Shown: positions 51,325 through 60,638 of the stretch, in pieces
Numbering within the stretch: the stretch's first letter is position 1
Layout of the letters: every line of letters begins with the position of its first letter
Assembly: GCF_018614205.1 (NCBI RefSeq)
Contig: NZ_JAGGOS010000019.1
Location: 728 to 64,727, forward strand
Source: Streptomyces sp. ISL-36
GTDB taxonomy: Bacteria; Actinomycetota; Actinomycetes; Streptomycetales; Streptomycetaceae
Direction of reading: 5' to 3'
DNA length: 64,000 nucleotides
Notes under the pieces: generated by a model
Databases searched by the model: none
What the model was told of the DNA's origin: nothing
The model's input: only the letters and a program-made list of their open reading frames with translations
Program-made: the position numbers and the translations under genes

Positions 51325-51951
51325 ATGAGCGAGACGAGCGAGACGAGCGAGATGCCTGAGACGAACGGGACGAGCGAGTCGGGGAAGCCGCTCCTCCCCA
51401 CCCCGTCCCACACCGTCGGCCCCTTCTACGGCTACGCCCTGCCCTTCCCCGACGGCGGACAGATAGCGCCGAAGGGCCATCCGGAGCAGATCACCCTGCA
51501 CGGGTACGTGTACGACGGCGCGGGCGCCCCCGTCCCCGACGCGGTCCTCGACTTCTGGCAGGCGGCCCCCGACGGCTCCCTCACGGGCGCACCCGGATCG
51601 ATGCGCCGGGATCCCGTGACCGGCGGCCATCTCGGCCGCAACGGAACCGACTTCACCGGTTTCGGACGCGTCGCCACGGACGCCGACGGCCACTACGCGC
51701 TCCACACGCTGCCGCCCGGCAACGCGGGGCTGCCGTACATCAGCGTCTGCGTCTTGGCACGCGGACTGCTGCACCACCTCTTCACCCGCGCCTATCTGCG
51801 GGACGGCGCCGATCCGCTGCTCGACTCGCTGCCCGCAGGGCGCCGGGCCACGCTGGTCGCACGGCCCGACGAGAACGGCACGCATCGCACGCACCGCTTC
51901 GACATCCGCCTCCAGGGCGAGGACGAAACGGTCTTCCTGGAGTTCGTATGA
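51325..51951 (+). CDS. pcaG: Protocatechuate 3,4-dioxygenase alpha subunit
   Basis: Alpha subunit (208 residues), with the same fold but lacking the iron ligands. Recognisable parts are TPSHTVGPFYGYALPF, VPDAVLDFWQAAPDG and GLPYISVCVLARGLLHHLFTR. The N-terminus carries a short ETSETSE repeat from a 9-bp DNA repeat (gagacgagc). It overlaps pcaB by 4 nt (ATGA). Confidence 0.93.
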   Translation: MSETSETSEMPETNGTSESGKPLLPTPSHTVGPFYGYALPFPDGGQIAPKGHPEQITLHGYVYDGAGAPVPDAVLDFWQAAPDGSLTGAPGSMRRDPVTGGHLGRNGTDFTGFGRVATDADGHYALHTLPPGNAGLPYISVCVLARGLLHHLFTRAYLRDGADPLLDSLPAGRRATLVARPDENGTHRTHRFDIRLQGEDETVFLEFV

Positions 51952-53318
51952 CACCCGTCGTCACCCCCTCCGTCGTCACCGACAGCGGCCTGCTCGCCCC
52001 CGGGCGAGCAGGCTCCCCGGCCGAGGCCGCGACCGGTGACACCGCGTTCCTGCGCGCGATGATCGACGCGGAGACGGCGCTCACCCGCGCCCAGGCGGCC
52101 GTCGGCCAGGCACCGGCCGAGGCCGCCGACGCGGTCACCGAGGCCGCCGGCCACCCCTTCGACGTGCGTGACCTCGCCCTGCGCGCCCGCGACGGCGGAA
52201 ACCCCGTCATCCCGCTCGTCGCCGAACTCACGGCCGCCGTACCGGGGGAGTGGGGAGCGTACGTCCATCGCGGCGCGACCAGTCAGGACATCATGGACAC
52301 CGCGATGATGCTGATCGCGCGCCGCGCGCTGGGCCTGATCCTGGGCGACCTCGACCGTACGCAGCGGGCGCTGGCCGCCCTCGCCGCCGCCCACCGCGAC
52401 ACGGCGATGCCCGGCCGCACCCTCACCCAGCACGCCGTGCCGACCACCTTCGGCCTCAAGGCCGCGGGCTGGCGCTCCCTGATCCTCGACGCCCGTGACC
52501 GGCTGCACACCGTACGGGACTCCCTCCCCGCCCAACTCGGCGGCGCCGCAGGGACCCTGGCCGCCTTCGAGGCGTACGGCGAGGGGGACAGGGACGGGCA
52601 GGCGAGCGCGAGCGTGGCTCAGCGTCTCGTCGCCGCCTACGCCCACGAGACGGGCCTGGCCGTACCCTCGCTGCCCTGGCACGTCCTGCGCACTCCGATC
52701 GCCGACCTCGCGGGCGCCCTCGCCTTCACCGCAGGAGCCCTCGGCAAGACCGCCGCCGACGTCCTCACCCTCTCCCGCACCGAGATCGCCGAGGTGACGG
52801 AGGGCTCGGGGGGAGGGTCCTCGGCGATGCCGCACAAGGCGAACCCCGTCCGTGCCACCCTCGTCGCCGCGGCCGCCCGCCGGGCCCCGCACCTCGCCGC
52901 CTCCCTCTACGCCTCCATGGCGGCGGAGGACGAGCGCCCGGCCGGCGCCTGGCACGCCGAGTGGGAGCCCCTGCGCGACCTGCTCCGCCTCGTCGGCGGC
53001 GCCGCTCGCGACGCCGCCGAGCTGGCCGCGGGACTCCGCATCCACCCGGACACCATGCGCGAACACCTCCACCTCACCGGCGGCTCGATCGTCTCCGAGC
53101 GCCTCTCCGCCGCCCTCGCCCCCCTGCTGGGGCGCGCCCGCGCCAGAGAACTCCTCACCACCCTCGCCCACCGCGCCCGCGACGAGAACCGACCGCTCAC
53201 CGAACTGCTGGGAGAAGAAGACGAGTTGGCGGGAATCGACCTCGCCGAGCTCACCGACCCCACCCGCTGCACCGGCTCCGCCGGAGCCCTGACCGACCGC
53301 GCACTGGAGCGACCGTGA
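51948..53318 (+). CDS. pcaB: 3-Carboxy-cis,cis-muconate cycloisomerase
   Basis: A fumarase/aspartase-superfamily enzyme of 456 residues. The superfamily signature GGSSAMPHKANPVRA lies near residue 288, and YVHRGATSQDIMDTAMML near 105 contributes to the active site. It lactonises 3-carboxymuconate to 4-carboxymuconolactone. It overlaps pcaG (ATGA) and pcaL (GTGA), so the three are translationally linked. Confidence 0.94.
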   Translation: MTPVVTPSVVTDSGLLAPGRAGSPAEAATGDTAFLRAMIDAETALTRAQAAVGQAPAEAADAVTEAAGHPFDVRDLALRARDGGNPVIPLVAELTAAVPGEWGAYVHRGATSQDIMDTAMMLIARRALGLILGDLDRTQRALAALAAAHRDTAMPGRTLTQHAVPTTFGLKAAGWRSLILDARDRLHTVRDSLPAQLGGAAGTLAAFEAYGEGDRDGQASASVAQRLVAAYAHETGLAVPSLPWHVLRTPIADLAGALAFTAGALGKTAADVLTLSRTEIAEVTEGSGGGSSAMPHKANPVRATLVAAAARRAPHLAASLYASMAAEDERPAGAWHAEWEPLRDLLRLVGGAARDAAELAAGLRIHPDTMREHLHLTGGSIVSERLSAALAPLLGRARARELLTTLAHRARDENRPLTELLGEEDELAGIDLAELTDPTRCTGSAGALTDRALERP

Positions 53319-54463
53319 CCACCACCCAGCCACGCGGGGCACTCCTGCACCACCGCGCCGAAGGGCCGGCCACCGCGCCCGTCCTGATCCTCGGCCCTTC
53401 GCTGGGCACGTCCACCGCCCTCTGGGACGCGCTCGCGCCCGAACTGTCGGCCACCCACCGCGTCGTCCGCTGGGACCTGCCCGGCCACGGCGGCTCCCCG
53501 GCCTCCCTCATCGGGCCGGGAGCGACGGTGGGCGACCTCGCCGGGCTCGTCCTCGACCTCGCCGACGCGCTCGGCGCCGACCGATTCGGGTACGCCGGCG
53601 TCTCCCTCGGCGGAGCCGTCGGCCTCCACCTGGCCGCCCATCACCCCGAGCGGGTGGAGCGTCTCGCCGTCCTCTGCTCCTCCGCCCACTTCGGCGGCGC
53701 CGCTCGCTGGGAGGAGCGCGCCGCGACCGTACGGAGGGAGGGCCTGGCGGCACTCGCCCAGACCGCCGACGCCCGCTGGTTCACGCCCGGTTTCACCGTG
53801 CCCGCCCTGGTCGAGGACCACCGCAAGGCCGACCCGGGGGCGTACGCCGCATGCTGCGACGCGCTCGCCGCCTTCGACCTGCGCGACCGGCTCGCCTCGA
53901 TCAGCGCGCCGACCCTGCTCGTCGCCGGCCGTGAGGATCCGGCGACCCCGCCCGCCCACCTGCGGGAGATCGCGGACGCGGTGCCCGGGTCGGCCCTCAC
54001 CGAGATCCCGGGCGCCTCCCATCTCGCGCCGGCCGAGCAGCCCGAGGCCGTCCTGGCCGCGCTGCGCGCCCACTTCGCGGACGGCGGCGCGAAACGGGGC
54101 ATGCGGGTGCGCCGCGACGTCCTCGGCGACGCGCACGTCGACAGGGCGCAGGCCCGCCAGACGGCCTTCACCGCCCCCTTCCAGGACTTCATCGCACGCT
54201 ACGCCTGGGGCGAGATCTGGACCGACACCACCCTCTCGCGCCGCGACCGGAGCCTGGTCACCCTCACCGCGCTGGTGGCCCACGGCCACCTCGACGAGCT
54301 GGCGCTGCACGTACGGGCCGCGCGGCGCAACGGACTGAGCCCCGAGGAGATCGGCGCCGTGCTGCTCCAGACGGCGGTGTACTGCGGTGTGCCGGCTGCC
54401 AACGCGGCCTTCGCCGTCGCCCAGCGCACGCTGACCGAGGACGACGACACGCCGACGGGCTGA
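53315..54463 (+). CDS. pcaL: Fused 3-oxoadipate enol-lactonase / 4-carboxymuconolactone decarboxylase
   Basis: A bifunctional PcaD-PcaC fusion of 382 residues, as known in Streptomyces and Rhodococcus. The first roughly 255 residues are an alpha/beta hydrolase with the nucleophile in GVSLGGAVG near residue 95, the acid in AGREDPATPP and the His in GASHLAP. The last roughly 120 residues are the CMD domain: WGEIWTDTTLSRRDRSLVTL, HLDELALHVRAARRNGLS and AVYCGVPAANAA. It decarboxylates carboxymuconolactone and hydrolyses the enol-lactone to 3-oxoadipate. GTG start overlapping pcaB. The converging MFS gene ends only 34 bp away. Confidence 0.94.
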   Translation: MTTTQPRGALLHHRAEGPATAPVLILGPSLGTSTALWDALAPELSATHRVVRWDLPGHGGSPASLIGPGATVGDLAGLVLDLADALGADRFGYAGVSLGGAVGLHLAAHHPERVERLAVLCSSAHFGGAARWEERAATVRREGLAALAQTADARWFTPGFTVPALVEDHRKADPGAYAACCDALAAFDLRDRLASISAPTLLVAGREDPATPPAHLREIADAVPGSALTEIPGASHLAPAEQPEAVLAALRAHFADGGAKRGMRVRRDVLGDAHVDRAQARQTAFTAPFQDFIARYAWGEIWTDTTLSRRDRSLVTLTALVAHGHLDELALHVRAARRNGLSPEEIGAVLLQTAVYCGVPAANAAFAVAQRTLTEDDDTPTG

Positions 54464-54497
54464 ACGCGCCACCGACGGCCCCGCCGCGTCCCGGGGA

Positions 54498-55742
54498 TCA
54501 GCTCGCGCTGCCGGCCGTCGCCGGCCTGCCGCTGCCCTTGCCTTCGGCAGCAGCCCGGCCGCCACCGATCATCCCCCGTGGCACGAGCAGCACGGCCAGG
54601 AGCGGCACCGCGGCAAGGAGCAGCCAGGGGACGGGGCCGGGTCGTTCCAGGAGAGCGCCGGCGGGGGCGGCGCCCGCGAGGACGACCAGGCCGGACACGG
54701 AGGAGAGGGCGCCGGTGAACAGCCCCAGGCGGTCGGCGCCCGCGAGTTCCGGGACGCACGCCCGCGCCGCGGGGACCACCAGCATCTGGCCGACGGTGAG
54801 CAGCACCGTGAAGGCGAGCGCGGGCCACAGACCCCCCACCGGGAGCAGGGCGCCGACCGCCACGAACGAGACGGCGATCACGGCCAGGCCGCAGCGGATC
54901 GTGTCCGGCCAGGAAAGCCGCGCCGCCACCCACCGCTCCAACGGGACCTGGCCGACCACGACCAGGGCCGACGACAGGGCGAAGAGCCAGCCGAGCGCCC
55001 GCTGCGAACCGGTGGCGCGGTCCAGCTCGGCCGACAGCGCGAGATAGAGCTGGTTGTACGCGAGCAGGTAGGCGGAGTACGCGAGGGCGAGGCCGAGGAA
55101 CCGGCGGTCGCGCACCAACGGCCCCCACGGGGTGCTCAGCTCCCGCACGCCGGGCTTCGTGCGGGGCATCAGGCGCGCGTGCCCAGCGAGGACGAGGACG
55201 AAGACGGCCGCCCCGGCCAGACACGCGGCCCGGAAGTGCCCTCCCGCGGCCCCGTCGCCCGTCCCGTACAGCAGCAGCGCGCCCAGGAGTGGGCCGAGCA
55301 GCGCCCCGGCCTGCCCGCCCGCCGAGAACAGGGCGAGGACGCGTGTGCGGGCGGGGCCGCCGTCGCCCTCGACGCGGACCGCCTCGCGCGCGATCTCGGT
55401 CTCCACGGCGGGCGAGAAGAGGGCCGCGGCGAAACCGACCAGGACCACGGCACCGATCACCGCGGCCGTGGAGGTGGCGAAGGCCAGCCAGACGAAGCCG
55501 GTCACGCGCAGCGCGCATCCGGTCAGGACGACCGGCCGGGCGCCGTAGCGGTCGGTCAGCGCACCGCCGACGACGAACATGCCCTGCTGACTGAAGGTGC
55601 GCAGACCCAGGACGAGCCCGACCAGCCAGCCGCCGAGACCGAGGGCGCCGCCCAGGTGGTCGGCGAGATAGGGGAGTACGGCGAAGAAGCCGACGTTGAA
55701 GGCGAACTGACTGACGATCAGCAGCCTGGCCAGCGGGGTCAT
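54498..55742 (-). CDS. MFS exporter at the end of a metallophore-type transport operon
   Basis: This 414-residue MFS protein has about twelve membrane segments. Motif A appears as GGALTDRYGARPVVLTG, and QFAFNVGFFAVLPYLADHL opens the protein. The ATG at 55742 overlaps the ATPase stop by 4 nt. Placement after a binding protein, permease and two ATPases equals that of cntE, the staphylopine exporter, so metallophore secretion is inferred. A general drug efflux role is the alternative. Confidence 0.8.
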   Translation of the reverse strand: MTPLARLLIVSQFAFNVGFFAVLPYLADHLGGALGLGGWLVGLVLGLRTFSQQGMFVVGGALTDRYGARPVVLTGCALRVTGFVWLAFATSTAAVIGAVVLVGFAAALFSPAVETEIAREAVRVEGDGGPARTRVLALFSAGGQAGALLGPLLGALLLYGTGDGAAGGHFRAACLAGAAVFVLVLAGHARLMPRTKPGVRELSTPWGPLVRDRRFLGLALAYSAYLLAYNQLYLALSAELDRATGSQRALGWLFALSSALVVVGQVPLERWVAARLSWPDTIRCGLAVIAVSFVAVGALLPVGGLWPALAFTVLLTVGQMLVVPAARACVPELAGADRLGLFTGALSSVSGLVVLAGAAPAGALLERPGPVPWLLLAAVPLLAVLLVPRGMIGGGRAAAEGKGSGRPATAGSAS

Positions 55743-56413
55743 GTGACGAGCTTTCCGTTCCGCATGGTGAGCACACGGTCGCTCAGGTGCCGGACCGCGG
55801 CCATGTCGTGGGAGACGAAGAGGTAGCCGAGGCCGAGCCGGTCCTGGAGATCGAGGAGGAGGTTGAGGACGCCCGCCCGCAAGGACGGGTCCAGGGCCGA
55901 GACCGGCTCGTCCAGGACGAGGAGCTCGGGCGTGCTCGCGAGGGCGCGGGCGATCCCGGCGCGCTGGCACTGGCCACCGGACAGCTCGTGGGGGAGCCGC
56001 TCCCCGAGGGCGGGGGCCAGACCGACCATGTCGAGGAGTTCGGCGACCCGGTCGGGCCCGGCCGACCGCGACCAGCGCCCCTGGACCCGCAGGGGCTCGG
56101 CGATCTGCTCCCGGACGCGCCTGTGCGGGCTGAGCGAACCGTAGGGGTCCTGGAAGACGGGCTGCAGACGCGGGCGGACCGCGCGAAGCCTCCGCCCGCT
56201 CAGCGCCGTGAGCTCCAGACCGTCGAACCGGACCTCGCCGCCGTGCGGCCGGCGCAGCTGCAGGACGGCGGCCACGGTGGACGACTTCCCGCAGCCGGAC
56301 GGTCCGACGAGCCCGACCGTCTCGCCCGCGCGCACCTGGAAGGAGACACCGTCGACGGCGGTGGCCGCGCCGTACCGCACGACCAGGTCGCGGACATCGA
56401 GCAGCGGGTTCAT
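55739..56413 (-). CDS. ABC transporter ATP-binding protein, DppF/CntF-like
   Basis: The 224-residue ATPase of the peptide/nickel group has Walker A GPSGCGKSST, the family sequence PVFQDPYGSLSPHRRV, signature LSGGQCQRAGIARALA and Walker B LLVLDEPVSALDP. The C-terminal oligopeptide-transporter extension is missing, so it is shorter than usual DppF/OppF proteins (about 320 residues). 4-nt overlaps on both sides. Confidence 0.9.
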   Translation of the reverse strand: MNPLLDVRDLVVRYGAATAVDGVSFQVRAGETVGLVGPSGCGKSSTVAAVLQLRRPHGGEVRFDGLELTALSGRRLRAVRPRLQPVFQDPYGSLSPHRRVREQIAEPLRVQGRWSRSAGPDRVAELLDMVGLAPALGERLPHELSGGQCQRAGIARALASTPELLVLDEPVSALDPSLRAGVLNLLLDLQDRLGLGYLFVSHDMAAVRHLSDRVLTMRNGKLVT

Positions 56414-57348
56414 ACGGTCTCCAGGACGGCGTGGTGGCAGGCGACCGTACGCCCGGCGAGGGGGCGCGGCGCGGGCCGTTCGGCGTGGCAGCGATCGGTG
56501 GCGTGGACGCAGCGGGGTGCGAAGGCGCAGCCCGCCGCCGGCTCGCCCGGGGCCGGCGGCCGGCCGGCGAGGACGGACAGCCGGGTCCGCGGTACCGCGT
56601 CACCGCTGGGCAGCGAGGCGAGCAGGCCCGCCGTGTACGGGGCGAGAGGCCGGGCGAGGACCCGTTCCACCGGTCCGTACTCGGCCAGGGCGCCCGCGTA
56701 CACGACCGCCATGCGGTCCGCGTGCGCCCGTACGACGTCGAGAGCGTGGGTCACCAGGACCAGGGAGGCGCCCGTCGCCGAGCACCGTTCCCGCAGCAGC
56801 GCGAGGACCGTCTCCTGTGTCTCCGGGTCCAGCGCGGTGGTCGGCTCGTCGGCGACGACCAGGTCCGGACCGTTGACCAGAGCCATGGCCAGCACGGCTC
56901 GTTGCCGCATGCCGCCCGAGAACTCATGGGGGAACGCGCGGGCCTTGACCGCCGGGATGCCGACCTCCTCCAGCGCCGCCTCGGCCCGGCGGCGGGCGTC
57001 CTTCCCCGTCAGGCCCCGCACCGACCTGAGCGCGAGCGCGAGTTGATCGCCGACGCGATGGACGGGGGAGAGGGCGGAGAGCGCGTCCTGGGGGACCAGC
57101 GCGACGCGACGGCCCCAGTCGGCCGGCGTGATGGGGGAGCCGTTCAGGAGCACCCGGCCGGAGACCGTCGCCCCGCGCGGGACCATGCCGAGCAGCGCGC
57201 GGGCGGTCAGGGACTTTCCCGCCCCCGACTCGCCGACCAGGGCGAGGACTTCACCGGCCAGGACGTCGAAGGAGAGACCGCGGACCACGTCCACGCCGTC
57301 GAACCCGACCCGCAGGTCGCGCACCGAGAGGAGAGTGTCAGACCGCAA
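56410..57348 (-). CDS. ABC transporter ATP-binding protein, DppD/CntD-like
   Basis: A 312-residue ATPase. Walker A is GESGAGKSLTARAL, the signature FSGGMRQRAVLAMAL and Walker B LVVADEPTTALDPETQ. The C-terminal extension typical of DppD/OppD is present with the cysteine motif GCAFAPRCVHATDRC near residue 273, which in relatives can bind an iron-sulphur cluster. The start is TTG at 57348, overlapping the fused permease by 11 nt, with GAAGGGCGG upstream. Confidence 0.9.
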   Translation of the reverse strand: MRSDTLLSVRDLRVGFDGVDVVRGLSFDVLAGEVLALVGESGAGKSLTARALLGMVPRGATVSGRVLLNGSPITPADWGRRVALVPQDALSALSPVHRVGDQLALALRSVRGLTGKDARRRAEAALEEVGIPAVKARAFPHEFSGGMRQRAVLAMALVNGPDLVVADEPTTALDPETQETVLALLRERCSATGASLVLVTHALDVVRAHADRMAVVYAGALAEYGPVERVLARPLAPYTAGLLASLPSGDAVPRTRLSVLAGRPPAPGEPAAGCAFAPRCVHATDRCHAERPAPRPLAGRTVACHHAVLETV

Positions 57349-59062
57349 CGGGGGCCGCCCTTCGTCGCAGGGGTACGGTTCGGCGGCGCTTCGGGGCCGC
57401 CGAGAAGGAGACCGCGAGCGCGGCGAGGAGCGCGAGTGCGACCGCGGGCGCGAGGGCGGCCACCGGGGCCCGCTCGACGTAGTCGGCGGACTCGTCCAGG
57501 AGCAGGCCCCACTCGGGGGACGGCGGCTGGGCGCCGAGCCCGAGGAAGCCGAGCGAGGCCAGGGCGAGCGCGATGCCGGGCAGCCGCAGGACGGCGTGCC
57601 GGGCGACCGGGGCGGCCACCGACGGCAGGACGTGCCGGCCGAGGATCCACAGCGGACCCGCGCCCATCGCCCGTTGGGCCGCGAGGAATCCGGAGGCGCG
57701 CACCTCCTGGACCAGGGCGGCGGCGTGGGACGCCAGCGGCGGCCACGAGACCAGGGCGACGGCGAGGGCCGCGGCGCCGGTGCCGGGGCCCGTCGCGGCG
57801 GCGACCAGGATGCCGGCGAGGACGGGCGGGACGGCGTTGGCGATGTCGGCCAGCCCGGAGGCCAGGTTCGGCAGGAAGCCGAGGGCGAGCGCCATCAGGT
57901 ACCCGAGCAGACACACGGCCGTGGCCGTGCCGACCGTCGAGGCCGCGCCGTGTCCGAGCCGGGCCAGCACGTCCCGCCCCAGCGCGTCGGTGCCGAGCGG
58001 GTGTGCCGCCGAGGGGGCGGAGAGCCGCAGCGCGGTGTCGACGGCGAACGGCTCGCGCAGCAGGCCCCAGCCGATCACCACGACGAGGACCGCGCCGAGG
58101 GCGATCGGGACGGCCGGGGGAACCCGTACCGGGCGGGCGGCGGGCAGCGTGAGGCCCGCGTCGCGCAGGGCGGGGCCGAGCAGTCCCCGGCGTACGGCGG
58201 CGCACAGAGCGCCCACCAGCAGCCCGAGCCCGAGCAGCGCGAGCACCGTTCCCTGGAGCAGCGGCAGGTCCTGGGACTTGGCCGCGCCCAGAGCCGTACG
58301 GCCGAGCCCCGGTATCGCGAACACCGTCTCGACGGCGACCGCGCCTCCGGTCAGACCGACCACCACCATCCCGAACTGCGGTACCAGCGGCGGCAGTGCG
58401 CGACGGACGGCGGCCGCGGCGACCCGGGCCCGCCCGACACCGGCACCGCGCCACAGCTCCACCCAGCGTTCCTCCAGGACGGAGGGGAGCGCGTCGGCGA
58501 CCAGCCGGCCGAGCAGCGCTCCCGCCGGAACACCGAGGGCGAGCGCGGGCAGGACGACGTACCGGGGCCAGGCCCAGCCGGAGGTCGGGAACCAGCCGAG
58601 CCCCACCCCGGCCACGATCAACAGGCCGAGGGAGAGCAGGAACTCCGGGAAGGCGGCGAGCACGGCGGCGACCGCCCCGGTGGTGCCCCGCCCCCGTACG
58701 AGCACGGGCGCGGCGAGGGCCGCCCCCACGAGCAGCGCGACGGTCAGGGCCGCGCCCATCAGGGTCAGCGACACCTGCAGACCGGCCGTCACCGAGGGCA
58801 GGACGTCCGTCCCCGACACCCAGGAGACCCCCAGGTCGCCGCGGAGCAGACCGCCGGCCCACTGCCCCAGCAGGCCCAGCGGGCCCGCGTCGAGCCCCAG
58901 GTCCGTGCGGATGGCGGCCAGCGCCTCCCGCGTCGGTTCCTGTTCGGCCGACCTCGCCCGCAGCAGACTCAGGGCGGGATCCTTGCCGGACAGCCAGGGC
59001 AGCAGCCCGGCCACGGTCAGTACGGCGACCAGGCCGGCCGCCCTCGCGAGGGTCGCCCTCAC
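57338..59062 (-). CDS. Fused peptide/metallophore ABC permease (DppB-DppC or CntB-CntC in one chain)
   Basis: The 574-residue product carries two complete BPD-transporter permease domains. Domain 1 (about residues 85-300) has the coupling region LEERWVELWRGAGVGRARV and VVGLTGGAVAVETVFAIPGLG. Domain 2 (about 330-560) has HPLGTDALGRDVLARLGHGA and LAAQRAMGAGPLWILGRHVLP. In most bacteria these are separate DppB- and DppC-type proteins. The GTG at 59062 overlaps the binding-protein stop (GTGA). Confidence 0.9.
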   Translation of the reverse strand: MRATLARAAGLVAVLTVAGLLPWLSGKDPALSLLRARSAEQEPTREALAAIRTDLGLDAGPLGLLGQWAGGLLRGDLGVSWVSGTDVLPSVTAGLQVSLTLMGAALTVALLVGAALAAPVLVRGRGTTGAVAAVLAAFPEFLLSLGLLIVAGVGLGWFPTSGWAWPRYVVLPALALGVPAGALLGRLVADALPSVLEERWVELWRGAGVGRARVAAAAVRRALPPLVPQFGMVVVGLTGGAVAVETVFAIPGLGRTALGAAKSQDLPLLQGTVLALLGLGLLVGALCAAVRRGLLGPALRDAGLTLPAARPVRVPPAVPIALGAVLVVVIGWGLLREPFAVDTALRLSAPSAAHPLGTDALGRDVLARLGHGAASTVGTATAVCLLGYLMALALGFLPNLASGLADIANAVPPVLAGILVAAATGPGTGAAALAVALVSWPPLASHAAALVQEVRASGFLAAQRAMGAGPLWILGRHVLPSVAAPVARHAVLRLPGIALALASLGFLGLGAQPPSPEWGLLLDESADYVERAPVAALAPAVALALLAALAVSFSAAPKRRRTVPLRRRAAPVAV

Positions 59063-60570
59063 TCGACGAAGGTGTCGATCGTGACCAGCTCGCGCTCGCG
59101 TGGGTCGTGCGCGGCGCCGCGCACGTTCGCCGCGTCGCCCTGGATCACGCGCTCGTGCAGCAGCGGCACGGCGGCGTCGGTGGCGAGCACCGCGGCCTCC
59201 GCGCGCATGATGTCCCGGCGCCGTACATCGCCCGTCGCGGCCCCCGAGGCGGTGGTCAGCGTCCGGTCGACGGCCGGGTCGGCGAGCTGGGCGATGTTGA
59301 ACGAGCCGCTGCCGGCGAAGTCGCTGAACAGGTACGCGGCCGGGTCCCCGGAGTCGAGGACGGTGGCCCGGGAGAGGATGAAGGCGTCGAACTTCCCGGC
59401 CAGGGCGTCCGCCTCGATGTTGGCGTACTCGCGGACGTCGAGGGTGACCTGGAAGCCGGCCGCCCGCAGCTGCTGCTGCAGCACCTGGGCCACTTCGGGA
59501 AGCTCGGCCCGGTCGGTGAACGTGCCGATGGTGATCCGCGCGCCCTTCGGGTCGCCGGCCGCCGGGTGCGTGACCTTCCCCCGCAGCTTCGCCGCCCAGG
59601 GCAGCGCGGGGCCGAGCAGGCCCGCGGCGACGTCGGCCCTGCCCTCGTACACGCCCTTGACGATCTGCCCGGCGTCGATCGCCTCGCGGGCCGCGGCGCG
59701 CAGTCCCGCGTCCTTGAACGGGCCGGACGCGGTGTTGAGATAGAGGGTGTTGGTGCGCGGCATGGGCACTTCGGTGATCAGCTTCGGGTCGAGCAGCGCG
59801 GCCTGCGACACCGGCACGGCCTCGACGATGTCGGCCTCGCCGCTGCGCAGGGCGGCCGCCCGTGCGGTGCCGTCGGGCACGAAGGTCACGTCGATGCCGG
59901 TCGCCTTGGCCTTGCCGCCCCAGTACCCGTCGTAACGGTTCAGCGTCGCCGATGCGGTGCCGGACACCTTGACGAGCTCGAAGGGGCCGGTGCCGGCGCC
60001 GACCGGGCTGACGATCCTCCCGCGGTACGCCCTGGCGGCCAGGATGGACAGCTGCGGCGAGCTGAGCCGCTGCGGTACGAGGGGATCCGCCGTGCCCGTG
60101 GTGACGGCGACCGTGTGCGGACCGGTGGCCCGGACGGTGAGGTCGACGCCGTCGAGGATGCGCGGCTTGGGGGAGGCGGCGGTGGCGGCCGTCAGCGACG
60201 TGACGACGGACCGGGCGGTGAGGGCGGTGCCGTCGTGGAAGGTGACGCCCTTGCGGAGGGTGAACGTCCAGGTCCGGTCGGTCTGCTTCCAGCCGGTGGC
60301 GAGCGCAGGGACGGCGTCGCCGTCCCGGTCGAGCCGGACCAGCGTCTCGGCGGTGGACCAGCGCGACAGCTTGAAGGCGTCGTCCGACAGCGGCGAGAGG
60401 CCCGAGCGCGGCGGCTGCATCATCGCGACGCGCAACCGCCCGTCGCGGGTGCCCTCCGCGGAGGTCCCGGAGGCGGAGAAGCAGCCGGTGAGCAGGGTCG
60501 CTGCGGTTCCGGCGGCGAGGGCCGCGAGCACGGCGCGGCGCGGTATCGGCGGGTTTTCGGGCAGGCGCAA
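59059..60570 (-). CDS. Family 5 extracellular solute-binding lipoprotein (CntA/NikA/DppA-like)
   Basis: This lipoprotein of about 503 residues is a family 5 binding protein: RRAVLAALAAGTAATLLTGC supplies the signal and lipobox, then AETLVRLDRDGDAVPALATGW, WTFTLRKGVTFHDGTALTA and NRYDGYWGG follow. The true start is uncertain. In-frame ATGs at 60639 and 60621 lie in or next to the Zur-like box and promoter, so a TTG at 60570 (giving LRLPENPP) is proposed. The operon context and Zur-like site suggest a metal chelate ligand such as zinc, nickel or cobalt opine; a peptide ligand cannot be excluded. Confidence 0.88.
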   Translation of the reverse strand: MRLPENPPIPRRAVLAALAAGTAATLLTGCFSASGTSAEGTRDGRLRVAMMQPPRSGLSPLSDDAFKLSRWSTAETLVRLDRDGDAVPALATGWKQTDRTWTFTLRKGVTFHDGTALTARSVVTSLTAATAASPKPRILDGVDLTVRATGPHTVAVTTGTADPLVPQRLSSPQLSILAARAYRGRIVSPVGAGTGPFELVKVSGTASATLNRYDGYWGGKAKATGIDVTFVPDGTARAAALRSGEADIVEAVPVSQAALLDPKLITEVPMPRTNTLYLNTASGPFKDAGLRAAAREAIDAGQIVKGVYEGRADVAAGLLGPALPWAAKLRGKVTHPAAGDPKGARITIGTFTDRAELPEVAQVLQQQLRAAGFQVTLDVREYANIEADALAGKFDAFILSRATVLDSGDPAAYLFSDFAGSGSFNIAQLADPAVDRTLTTASGAATGDVRRRDIMRAEAAVLATDAAVPLLHERVIQGDAANVRGAAHDPRERELVTIDTFVE

Positions 60571-60623
60571 GGGAGGCCCCAACGGGAGGTGCGGAGGGTG
60601 GGCGAGGCACGACCCTAGCATTA

Positions 60624-60638
60624 TGATAATCGTTTTCA
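60624..60638. promoter_or_regulatory. Zur-like box in the divergent promoter region
   Basis: On the minus strand TGAAAAC-G-ATTATCA is a 15-bp imperfect inverted repeat resembling Streptomyces Zur boxes (TGAAAATNATTTTCA type). CATAAT at 60618-60623 (minus strand) could be the -10 of the transport operon, so bound Zur would block it. It is distinct from the iron boxes of the 10-16 kb island. Confidence 0.72.
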
